Of a DNA stretch of 12,655 nt, positions 7,105-12,655 are shown piece after piece. The DNA is from an uncultured Butyricicoccus sp. (GTDB lineage Bacteria > Bacillota > Clostridia > Oscillospirales > Butyricicoccaceae). Position 1 is the first letter of the stretch; each line of letters begins with the position of its first letter. The translations under genes were made by a program, and so were the position numbers. Location: assembly GCA_900555465.1 (NCBI GenBank), contig USLE01000011.1, positions 1-12,655 on the forward strand. Direction: 5' to 3'. The notes under the pieces were generated by a model. It was not told where the DNA came from and did no database searches. It saw only the letters and a list, made by a program, of their open reading frames with translations.

Positions 7105-7509
7105 TCACACCTCCCCGAAAAAGCGGCGGATCTCGATCTCGGCGGTCTCGGGCGCGTCCGAGCCGTGGATCACGTTGAACGTGGTCGAGCTGGCGAAGTC
7201 GCCGCGGATCGTGCCGGGCATCGCGTCCTCGTTTTTGGTCGGACCCATGAGCGTGCGCATGCCCTGAATGACGTTTTCGCCCTCCACGACCATCGCCAGC
7301 ACCGGGCCGCTCGTCATATACTCGACCGTGGGCGGGAAGAACGGCTTGTCTACGATATGCGCGTAGTGCTCGCGCAGGATGGCCTCGTCCAGCTGCATGG
7401 TCTTCATGTGCGTGATGCGGTAGCCCTTGCGCTCGATGCGCGCGATGATCTCGCCCGAAATGCCGCGCTGCAAAGCGTCCGGCTTGAGCATGATATACGT
7501 CCGTTCCAT
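7105..7509 (-). CDS. ndk: Nucleoside diphosphate kinase
   Basis: This cytosolic enzyme moves the terminal phosphate from ATP to other nucleoside diphosphates through a phosphohistidine. The protein has 134 residues, normal for bacterial Ndk. It starts ERTYIMLKPDA with the ATP-site lysine K9, has the MRTLMGPT stretch, and carries the active-site histidine H115 in NVIHGSD. The ribosome site is weak: AAGGAAAG lies about 14 bases upstream of the ATG at 7509. A promoter is seen upstream. The downstream TIGR04076 gene uses a ribosome site inside the ndk 3' end. Identification is firm. Confidence 0.97.
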   Translation of the reverse strand: MERTYIMLKPDALQRGISGEIIARIERKGYRITHMKTMQLDEAILREHYAHIVDKPFFPPTVEYMTSGPVLAMVVEGENVIQGMRTLMGPTKNEDAMPGTIRGDFASSTTFNVIHGSDAPETAEIEIRRFFGEV

Positions 7510-7545
7510 GATGGATCGCCTGCTTTCCTTGTAAATTCTGTTACC

Positions 7546-7573
7546 AGTATACCATATTTTGCAGCCGAAACAA
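7546..7573 (-). promoter_or_regulatory. Promoter of ndk
   Basis: The minus strand has TTGTTT (7568-7573), a 16-base spacer and TATACT (7546-7551) about 36 bases before the ndk ATG. It lies between the proX-like stop and ndk, where no terminator is visible. Confidence 0.6.
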
Positions 7574-7586
7574 ACGGTTTTTTGCC

Positions 7587-8141
7587 TTACAGAGAGACAT
7601 AGGCCGGCTCATGGTGCAGGGCGGGCAGGATCTTGCCCGTCAGGTCGGCGGTCGCGATACGCAGGGACGAGGTGTTGCGGCAGGGATGGCAGCCGAACCA
7701 GTCAGGCTTCAGCACATCGCGGTCAATGACCAGCTGGACGCGGCCCTCGGTGTCGTTCATCAGGCCGAGCACGGACACCGAGCCGGGCGTGACGCCGAGC
7801 AGCTCGCGCATCGGCTCCTCGCCTGCGAACGACAGGCGTGAACAGCCGAGCTGGCCGGTCACATCCCTGGTGTGGAACGGCTTGTCGCCCGGCATGAGCA
7901 GCAGGTAGAACCGGGTCTTCTGCCGGTTGCACAAAAACAGGTTTTTGCAGATGGCGGCGCCGAGCAGCTGCTCGACCGCGGCGCACGCCTCAATGGAGGG
8001 CGCTTCGTCGTGGTCGGCGCGCTGGTAGGGCACGCCGAGGCCGTCGAGGAAGTCATAGCACGCGGTTTCGACCGCGTCGCGTCCGGCGCAGTCCGCCGGG
8101 CGGCCATCGTACAGGGTGGGGTCAAGATGGAAGTCACACAT
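7587..8141 (-). CDS. Prolyl-tRNA editing protein ProX/PrdX (YbaK fold)
   Basis: This is a free-standing trans-editing deacylase of the YbaK/EbsC/ProX family, 184 residues, expected to hydrolyse mischarged aminoacyl-tRNAPro such as Ala-tRNAPro in the cytosol. Family features are K66 in CKNLFL, the YLLLMPGDK strand, the central LGLMNDTEGRVQLVID stretch, and the C-terminal FGCHPCRNTSSLRI segment with H152. The ATG at 8141 follows GGAG by 8 bases. It lies 35 bases after the MATE gene with no terminator between them, so read-through from that gene is likely. Family assignment is firm; the exact mischarged substrate is not proven by sequence. Confidence 0.9.
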   Translation of the reverse strand: MCDFHLDPTLYDGRPADCAGRDAVETACYDFLDGLGVPYQRADHDEAPSIEACAAVEQLLGAAICKNLFLCNRQKTRFYLLLMPGDKPFHTRDVTGQLGCSRLSFAGEEPMRELLGVTPGSVSVLGLMNDTEGRVQLVIDRDVLKPDWFGCHPCRNTSSLRIATADLTGKILPALHHEPAYVSL

Positions 8142-8160
8142 AATAATTCTCCGATTTGTA

Positions 8161-8180
8161 GTATTATTTTAAAATATTAC
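8161..8180. repeat. AT-rich 20-base dyad between MATE and proX-like genes
   Basis: Positions 8161-8180 form a near-perfect palindrome centred on TTTTAAAA, with 9 of 10 base pairs matching. It overlaps the MATE stop codon and lies about 20 bases before the proX-like start. It could be a protein-binding site or a weak RNA hairpin. Confidence 0.4.
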
Positions 8181-9556
8181 GCATTGTGTATGCTATGCTG
8201 GTGATCGGCAAGCCGGGACAGCATATGCAGCACGGGCAGGGTCAGCGCGATCGCGAGGAAGAACGCGCAAACGTCGCTGACCGCCTGACAGACCTGCACG
8301 CCCTGCAGGCCGAAGAAAATGGGCAGGATGAGTGCAAACGGGATGAAAAACAGCCCCTGCCGCGCTGCGGCGACGATGCTCGCGCGCACGGTCATGGCGA
8401 TGTTCTGCAGCAGCATGTTGCACATGGTCGACCAGCCGATGAGCGGGAAGGAGATGCACTGCCAGCGCATGGTCGCCGCGCCGATGCGGATGACCTCGGG
8501 GTCGTCCGCGCGGAAGATGGCGATGACCTGCGGGGCGAAGATCCAGCCCACGACCGCGAGCAGCACCAGCGCGGCGGTCGATATCTTGACGCAGAACCGG
8601 AACCCGCGGCTGACCCGGTCATACTTGCGCGCGCCGTAGTTGAAGCCGCACACGGGCTGGAAGCCCTGCCCGAAGCCGATCATCGCGGAGCCTGCGAACT
8701 GCGAAACGCGGGTGACGATGCTCATCGCGGCGATGGCCGCGTCGCCATAGGGGCGGGCGGCGGTGTTCAGGCAGGTGACCGCGATGGACGCCAGCCCCTG
8801 CCGGCACAGGCTGGGCACGCCGCCGCCCGCCAGCGCGAGAAAGCGCTTGCGGCTGGGGGAGAACAGGCGCAGCCGGATCTGGATGCCGCCCGACAGCCGG
8901 ACGCCGAGCAGCAGCAGGCAGAAGCTGATGAACTGGCTCAAAATGGTGGCAACAGCCGCGCCCGCAATGCCCATATCGAACATGAAGATGAACAGCGGGT
9001 CGAGCGCGATATTGAGCACGCCGCCCGAGACCAGCCCGACCATCGCATAGGTCGCGTTGCCCTGCAAGCGCAGCTGGTTGTTGAGCACGAGCGCGGCGGT
9101 GATCCACGGCGCGCCGATCAGGATGATGCACATGTAATCGAGCGCATAGGGGAGGATGGTATCGGTCGCGCCGAGCAGGCGGCAGAGCGGGGTGTGGCAC
9201 ACCAGCCCGATGACCATGATGACCGCGCCCGCCGCGAGCGCGGAGAAAAAGCCGGTCGCGGCCATGCGGGCGGCCTCCTCGCGGTGCTGCGCGCCGAGCT
9301 GGCGCGAGATGTAGTTGCCAGAGCCCTGTCCGAAGAAAAAGCCGACCGCCTGAATGAGCGCCATCAGCGGGAACACCACGCCAACCGCGCCGGTCGCGCT
9401 CGTGCCGAGCCAGCCGACAAAGAACGTATCCGCCATGTTGTAAATCGAGGTGATGAGCATGCTGATGATGGTCGGCACGGCCATTTTGCAGATCAGCGGC
9501 TCGACCGGGGCTTCGGTAAGCTGCTTATATTTGCGGGCCTGTGCGTCATTTTCCAT
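8177..9556 (-). CDS. MATE-family multidrug/toxin exporter
   Basis: This is a 459-residue inner-membrane antiporter of the MATE family, which exports cationic drugs or metabolites using a sodium or proton gradient. The length and about twelve hydrophobic segments fit. The two MatE repeats occupy roughly residues 25-185 and 245-410. The N-terminal repeat shows the typical PTIISMLITSIYNMADTFFVG start followed by a GxxATGAVGV-like helix; the second has the GFGQGFQPVCGFNYGARKY signature. AAAGGGG lies upstream of the ATG at 9556, and the promoter is near-consensus. The substrate cannot be told. It is probably co-transcribed with the proX-like gene. Confidence 0.93.
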   Translation of the reverse strand: MENDAQARKYKQLTEAPVEPLICKMAVPTIISMLITSIYNMADTFFVGWLGTSATGAVGVVFPLMALIQAVGFFFGQGSGNYISRQLGAQHREEAARMAATGFFSALAAGAVIMVIGLVCHTPLCRLLGATDTILPYALDYMCIILIGAPWITAALVLNNQLRLQGNATYAMVGLVSGGVLNIALDPLFIFMFDMGIAGAAVATILSQFISFCLLLLGVRLSGGIQIRLRLFSPSRKRFLALAGGGVPSLCRQGLASIAVTCLNTAARPYGDAAIAAMSIVTRVSQFAGSAMIGFGQGFQPVCGFNYGARKYDRVSRGFRFCVKISTAALVLLAVVGWIFAPQVIAIFRADDPEVIRIGAATMRWQCISFPLIGWSTMCNMLLQNIAMTVRASIVAAARQGLFFIPFALILPIFFGLQGVQVCQAVSDVCAFFLAIALTLPVLHMLSRLADHQHSIHNA

Positions 9557-9593
9557 AGATTACCGCCCCTTTACATCCTTTTAATTATTATTT

Positions 9594-9622
9594 AGCATAG
9601 GCCGCGGGCGGCGGTTTGTCAA
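9594..9622 (-). promoter_or_regulatory. Sigma-A promoter of the MATE gene
   Basis: The minus strand shows a perfect TTGACA (9617-9622), a 17-base spacer and TATGCT (9594-9599). The leader would be only about 30 bases, leaving no room for a riboswitch. Confidence 0.8.
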
Positions 9623-9635
9623 GCGGGCAGGCAGC

Positions 9636-9668
9636 AAAAAGGCTGCCGCGCGGGGCGACAGCCTTTTA
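9636..9668 (-). terminator. Rho-independent terminator of the blaI/blaR-like operon
   Basis: The 9-base-pair stem pairs 9637-9645 with 9659-9667. The loop is GC-rich and partly self-complementary. On the minus strand the stem is followed by TTTTT. The stop codon of the 26-codon peptide overlaps the base of the stem. Confidence 0.85.
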
Positions 9669-9746
9669 TAAAGAACATAGGATGGCAAACACAAACAGCG
9701 CACAGAGCAGGACGGCAGCGGAGAATAACAACAGGTTTTTGCTCAT
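9666..9746 (-). CDS. 26-residue hydrophobic membrane peptide, coupled to the M56 sensor gene
   Basis: A short frame of 26 codons starts at ATG 9746, which overlaps the stop of the M56 sensor gene as ATGA, and ends in TAA at 9666. The peptide begins MSKN and is almost wholly hydrophobic from residue 5 to 26, with no charged residue after K3, as for a single membrane helix. There is no clear ribosome site; the ATGA overlap would allow translation by re-initiation. It lies inside the operon because the terminator starts exactly at its stop. I do not recognise it. It may modulate the sensor or protease, or it may be a chance frame; sequence alone cannot decide. Confidence 0.5.
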   Translation of the reverse strand: MSKNLLLFSAAVLLCALFVFAILCSL

Positions 9747-11740
9747 GGGATGGTCACATGCTCGAGCTGGCGGTAGATGACCGAACCGGAGGCGTCCAGC
9801 AGGGCGATCTCCACGCGGTAGGTTTCGCCGGAGACCATTTCTTCAAAATCTGTTGTCGCATGAATCATGCCATCCAAAGGTACGGAAAAGTAATAGCCCG
9901 AACCCTCTGTCAGAGCAAGAGGAACAAAGTCCGTCATGGAACGCACAACAATGCGATATGCAACAGGTTCAGGACGGGTAATGGAGTACCCGAATATAAG
10001 CTGATTTGCAGAAGCCTTTTGCAAGCTGATTTGAATACCATTGACTTTAGCGTTTTGGTAATTCACTTCAGAGATACCGAAGATGGTGGGAATTTGCGAA
10101 TAGTAGTACCGGCTGGTCTCATTCAGCACGTTGGACGGAGCCAAAAGACCTGTGTAGGAGATGCTGCCTGCAACCGCATGAAATACGTCTGCGCGGCAAA
10201 GGAGAGGGTCTGAGGTAACATTTCTTGATTGATCATCTTCACGGGTAAAACAGATCTCTATCTGCGGGTTTGCATCCGGCTCGGTGTAAACCAGACGCAG
10301 CAGTATCATTTCGGATTCGCCGCTGTCAGGCGTGCAGGGAATTACATAGTCATGCGATTCGTCAGGGGTAGAATACCAGTTGGAGATCTGCCGGTTATAG
10401 TTCTGCACCATAAAGATATCAGGGTTTTCGCTGTCATCAAGCGGCCCCCAGCCCGGACCGCCAGCCCCAGTCAGACGATATGTGCCGTTCACGCCAGATA
10501 ACGTGATATAATTCGTGCGGCTGTATTGTCCTTTCCGATCCCGCACATCAGCCACGGTGAGTGTTACATCAATCTTTTTGTCCGCGCCAACGACTTTCCC
10601 AAGCCAGCTCGGCCAGTTTTTGCTGTTTCCAATATTTACCTCAAAGTGAAGTGTGCTGTGTGGGAAGAGGTCATCTTGGGAATAGGATAGAAGTTTCCCC
10701 TCGCTTGCATCCAGTGCCACCGCCCCCACGCCCAGCCCGGACACGAGCAGGCACGCGGTCAGCGCCAGCGCGGTTAACCTTGCGAACAACTTCATGGGTT
10801 TCTGTCTTGCAATCATGATAAATCTCCTCTCTATCTCGCGCCCGCCGGCGCTCATGGATGTGGTGAGCGGCGGCGCCTTCACGCCCGCCGCCGCGAACGT
10901 CAGCACGGCTTTCATGTACGCCGCGCGCCCCGCGCTGTTCATCTTGCCGGTCACGGCGAGGTCGCAGGCAGTCTCGCAGCTCTGGTGCAGCAGCCGCGCG
11001 GCCAGATACGCGAATGGGTTCCACCAGTGCACGCACTGCACCAGCGCGGCCAGCCACTTGCGGGCAAGGTCGCGGCTTTTGAGATGGTGCAGCTCGTGCA
11101 GCAGGGCGGCGCGCAGGTCATCCGCTGAAAAATCCCCCCACGGGAGCAGGATGGCCGGGCGCACAAGCCCTGCCAACGCGGGCGCGCGCACAAGTGCCGT
11201 GCGGTACAGCCGCACCCGCCGCCGCACACCGGCTTCAGCGCGGCAGACCTCGAGCAGTGCGCACACCTCGACCGGCTCGCTTTGCGCTTTCAGCCGCCGC
11301 CGGAACACGGCGTACGAAACCAGCGTGCGGCACAGCATGACTGCCGCGCCCGCGCCCCATACCGCGAGCACCAGCACGGACGGGAATGGCCGCGGCTGCG
11401 CCGCCGCCTCGTCATGCACGACCGGGATGGTCTGCTGTGCCTGCTCCGGGTCGGCGGCTGTCTGCACCGGTTCGGCCTGCATGGTTTGCGCGGTCTTGGC
11501 GACAGCGGGCGGCGTATCCTGCGCCTGCGGCGCGCAGCGCGCCGGCAGCAGGGCGGAGAGCGGCGGCAGCGCCAGCCACACCGGCAGCGCATACGCGAGC
11601 AGCACGAGCGTCGCCGCGTTTTTCAGCCACCGCGCGGGCAAAAACCGCCGCGCGAGCGGCGCGAGCGCGTAAACCGCCAGCGTCAGCACCGCGCCCGTCG
11701 CGGACAGGATGCACAGCGTGCGGAGCACCTCGTTTTGCAT
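9743..11740 (-). CDS. BlaR1/MecR1-like M56 metalloprotease sensor with unrecognised sensor domain
   Basis: This is a 665-residue membrane sensor-protease. Four membrane segments (about 8-28, 41-62, 120-142, 318-343) match BlaR1 topology. Between the third and fourth lies the cytoplasmic zinc protease domain, with HELHH at 215-219 and a third ligand probably E256 in CETACD. The extracellular part (344-665) looks beta-rich. I see no SxxK, SDN or KTG set typical of the penicillin-binding sensor of BlaR1, so the signal is probably not a beta-lactam. GGGGGG lies 6 bases before the ATG. The gene follows the BlaI-type repressor by 21 bases. The expected action is ligand sensing outside, then proteolysis leading to loss of the repressor. 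The segment for residues 344-633 is poorer in GC than both flanks. Confidence 0.88.
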   Translation of the reverse strand: MQNEVLRTLCILSATGAVLTLAVYALAPLARRFLPARWLKNAATLVLLAYALPVWLALPPLSALLPARCAPQAQDTPPAVAKTAQTMQAEPVQTAADPEQAQQTIPVVHDEAAAQPRPFPSVLVLAVWGAGAAVMLCRTLVSYAVFRRRLKAQSEPVEVCALLEVCRAEAGVRRRVRLYRTALVRAPALAGLVRPAILLPWGDFSADDLRAALLHELHHLKSRDLARKWLAALVQCVHWWNPFAYLAARLLHQSCETACDLAVTGKMNSAGRAAYMKAVLTFAAAGVKAPPLTTSMSAGGREIERRFIMIARQKPMKLFARLTALALTACLLVSGLGVGAVALDASEGKLLSYSQDDLFPHSTLHFEVNIGNSKNWPSWLGKVVGADKKIDVTLTVADVRDRKGQYSRTNYITLSGVNGTYRLTGAGGPGWGPLDDSENPDIFMVQNYNRQISNWYSTPDESHDYVIPCTPDSGESEMILLRLVYTEPDANPQIEICFTREDDQSRNVTSDPLLCRADVFHAVAGSISYTGLLAPSNVLNETSRYYYSQIPTIFGISEVNYQNAKVNGIQISLQKASANQLIFGYSITRPEPVAYRIVVRSMTDFVPLALTEGSGYYFSVPLDGMIHATTDFEEMVSGETYRVEIALLDASGSVIYRQLEHVTIP

Positions 11741-11761
11741 AAAAATCCCCCCAATCGCGCG

Positions 11762-12133
11762 TTATTTCAGCCCGAATTTCTCGCGGATCGCCTCGATATC
11801 CTCCGCGGTGACCTCGTCGCACGCGACGAGCGCGGCGAGCAGGTCGCTCGCGCGGCCGTCGAACAGCTTGCCGAGGAACGAGCGGGTCTCGCGCTTTTTG
11901 TAATCGTCCTCCGCGATCAGCGGGCGGTAATAGTACGCCTTGCCGCGCTTTTCGTGGCCGATGGCCTGCTTTTCCGCCATGCGGCCCAGCAGGGTGGACA
12001 CGGTCGAGAACGACCAGCCGGTCTCCGGCTCGAGCCGCTTGGCGATCTCGGCGGACGGCAGAGGCTCGCCCGCGCGCCAGAGCAGCTTCATCACGGTCAG
12101 CTCCGCGTCGGACAGGGTGTTCTTGCCGGACAT
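11762..12133 (-). CDS. BlaI/MecI-family transcriptional repressor
   Basis: This is a 123-residue winged-helix repressor of the BlaI/MecI (CopY-like) family, the same length as MecI. The N-terminus LSDAELTVMKLLW and the recognition region FSTVSTLLGRM (42-52) are typical; dimerisation lies in the C-terminal helices (about 75-123). Aligned from memory with MecI, whose cleavage site is N101-F102, the equivalent here would be A101-L102. AAGGAGGG lies just before the ATG. Two dyads of the TACA-N2-TGTA type lie in its promoter, so it most likely represses its own operon until the downstream M56 sensor inactivates it. Other targets are unknown. Confidence 0.93.
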   Translation of the reverse strand: MSGKNTLSDAELTVMKLLWRAGEPLPSAEIAKRLEPETGWSFSTVSTLLGRMAEKQAIGHEKRGKAYYYRPLIAEDDYKKRETRSFLGKLFDGRASDLLAALVACDEVTAEDIEAIREKFGLK

Positions 12134-12156
12134 GGAATCCCTCCTTGCATATTCAA

Positions 12157-12168
12157 CTACATGTGTGG
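12157..12168 (-). promoter_or_regulatory. Second, imperfect BlaI-type operator
   Basis: CTACA-TG-TGTGG is a dyad of the same kind as the upstream one, with one arm degenerate (TGTG in place of TGTA). Its centre is 24 bases from the first, just downstream of the expected transcription start. Confidence 0.5.
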
Positions 12169-12177
12169 TTTGATTAA

Positions 12178-12206
12178 ATACTACAACTGTAGCTGAAAGA
12201 TGTCAA
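12178..12206 (-). promoter_or_regulatory. Sigma-A promoter of the blaI/blaR-like operon
   Basis: The minus strand shows a perfect TTGACA (12201-12206), a 17-base spacer and TAGTAT (12178-12183). A BlaI-type dyad overlaps the -10 and spacer. Confidence 0.8.
12181..12192. promoter_or_regulatory. BlaI-type operator overlapping the -10
   Basis: CTACA-AC-TGTAG is a perfect dyad with 5-base arms that fits the TACA-N2-TGTA consensus known for BlaI/MecI operators. It covers the -10 edge and part of the spacer, so bound repressor would block RNA polymerase. Confidence 0.75.
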
Positions 12207-12246
12207 GCGTGATTTTGACAATTTACGGGATATCTTTCTGTACAGC

Positions 12247-12275
12247 TTGACATATATAGAATATCGATATATAAT
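12247..12275 (+). promoter_or_regulatory. Perfect consensus promoter of the padR-like gene
   Basis: TTGACA (12247-12252), a 17-base spacer and TATAAT (12270-12275) match the full sigma-A consensus. So strong a promoter is expected to be held down by a repressor, and palindromes lie in the spacer and right after the -10. Confidence 0.85.
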
Positions 12276-12298
12276 AATTATATCGAACACCGATATAA
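12261..12298. promoter_or_regulatory. Palindromes around the padR promoter, probable PadR operator
   Basis: ATATCGATAT (12261-12270) is a perfect 10-base palindrome within the spacer, and TTATATCG-N5-CGATATAA (12278-12298) is a perfect 8-base-arm inverted repeat between the -10 and the ribosome site. Both share the ATCG/CGAT core. Self-binding by PadR is the likely explanation, as this family often represses itself. Confidence 0.6.
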
Positions 12299-12311
12299 GG
12301 AGGGAAGGACA

Positions 12312-12655
12312 ATGGCAATCGACAAGAGCCTGCTCGCGGGGAGCACGGGGCTGCTCATCCTGCGCCTGCTCGAGGAGGACGATCTGTACGGCTACCAGAT
12401 GATCGAGCGCCTGCGCGAGCGGTCGGACGACACGTTTTCGCTCAAGGCGGGCACGCTGTACCCGCTGCTGCACACGCTGGAGAATCAGGGGCTGGTGCAG
12501 TCCTACGAGCGGACGGCGGACGGCGCGCGCGTGCGCAAGTATTACCACCTGACCGACGAGGGGCGCACCCGCCTTGCGGAAAAGACCGAGGAATGGAGGG
12601 AGTTTTCCAGCGCGGTCGAGCGCGTGCTGAGAGGGGGAGAGAACCATGCCTTTGC
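12312..12655 (+). CDS. PadR-family transcriptional regulator, cut by window edge
   Basis: The frame opens at ATG 12312 and runs to the right edge (114 codons and two bases). It shows the PadR winged-helix features: an N-terminal helix with LLILRLLEEDDLYGYQMIERL, the SLKAGTLYPLLHTLENQGLV core (about 43-62), and the YYHLTDEGR wing (about 76-84). AGGAGGG lies upstream of the ATG. The family length is near 110 residues, so the stop should come very soon after the edge. It is divergent from the blaI/blaR-like operon. Its likely targets are itself and the next gene, whose nature cannot be seen. A consensus promoter and palindromes point to autoregulation. Confidence 0.9.
   Translation, partial: MAIDKSLLAGSTGLLILRLLEEDDLYGYQMIERLRERSDDTFSLKAGTLYPLLHTLENQGLVQSYERTADGARVRKYYHLTDEGRTRLAEKTEEWREFSSAVERVLRGGENHAF
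12646..12655 (+). CDS. Possible start of the gene after padR
   Basis: An ATG at 12646 in another frame follows GAGGGGGAGA by a few bases and would overlap the 3' end of the padR-like gene. Genes after PadR regulators of this kind are often membrane proteins under its control. Only three codons are visible, so this rests on the ribosome site alone. Confidence 0.3.

Noticed and set aside
8186..9595. Long plus-strand open frame (469 codons) opposite the MATE gene
   Set aside because: It encodes a charged, low-complexity protein rich in Arg, Asp, Glu and Gln, as expected from the reverse of a GC-rich membrane protein gene; no ribosome site and no family resemblance.
9743..10712. Calling the M56 sensor a true beta-lactam receptor (BlaR1)
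   Set aside because: The penicillin-binding active-site motifs are not seen in the extracellular part, and no resistance gene lies nearby.
11282..12196. Plus-strand open frame of 304 codons opposite blaI and the M56 gene
   Set aside because: Arg/Gln-rich shadow of two well-supported genes, ending inside their promoter.
12215..12243. Second plus-strand TTGACA upstream of padR as a promoter
   Set aside because: At the 17-base spacing the -10 would read CTGTAC, which is poor; the promoter at 12247-12275 is perfect.

Overview
The window looks like the chromosome of a GC-rich Firmicute, most likely a gut clostridium of the Oscillospirales type; this placement is inference. The signs are strong AGGAGG-type ribosome sites, near-consensus sigma-A promoters with 17-base spacers, rho-independent terminators, and the gene families present (BlaI/M56 sensor pair, PadR, LtaS-like sulfatase, AraC, MATE). 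I see no insertion sequence, phage gene, CRISPR array, tRNA or rRNA. Genes are tightly packed and no gene-free stretch exceeds about 215 bases.

Left part (1-3841), all on the minus strand. A two-component system comes first: an OmpR-type response regulator (1135-1809) overlaps by one base a histidine kinase that runs off the left edge (1-1135). Upstream, past a terminator, is a NagD-like HAD-IIA phosphatase (1922-2713) with its own promoter. Next is an IolH-type TIM-barrel sugar isomerase/epimerase (2927-3841) with a strong promoter.

Centre (4025-6788), plus strand. An AraC-family regulator is divergent from the iolH-like gene and probably controls it. It is followed by an LtaS-like membrane sulfatase-fold enzyme with its own promoter. 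A bidirectional terminator at 6791-6824 separates this from the next minus-strand block.

Right centre (6838-9556), minus strand. The transcription order is a MATE exporter, a ProX-type prolyl-tRNA editing protein, nucleoside diphosphate kinase and a small cysteine-containing TIGR04076 protein. No terminator is visible inside this block, but ndk has its own promoter.

Right part (9666-12655). A BlaI-type repressor and a BlaR1-like M56 metalloprotease sensor form a self-regulated operon with two BlaI-type operators. The sensor's extracellular domain does not resemble the penicillin-binding domain of BlaR1. A 26-codon membrane peptide overlaps the end of the sensor gene by ATGA, just before the terminator. 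Divergent from this operon is a PadR-family regulator cut by the right edge, with a perfect consensus promoter flanked by palindromes.

The main points of interest are the BlaI/BlaR-like module with an unrecognised sensor and hidden small peptide, and the drop in GC that coincides with the extracytoplasmic domain in both membrane sensors. Those two sensor genes also share an identical 13-base translation start region.
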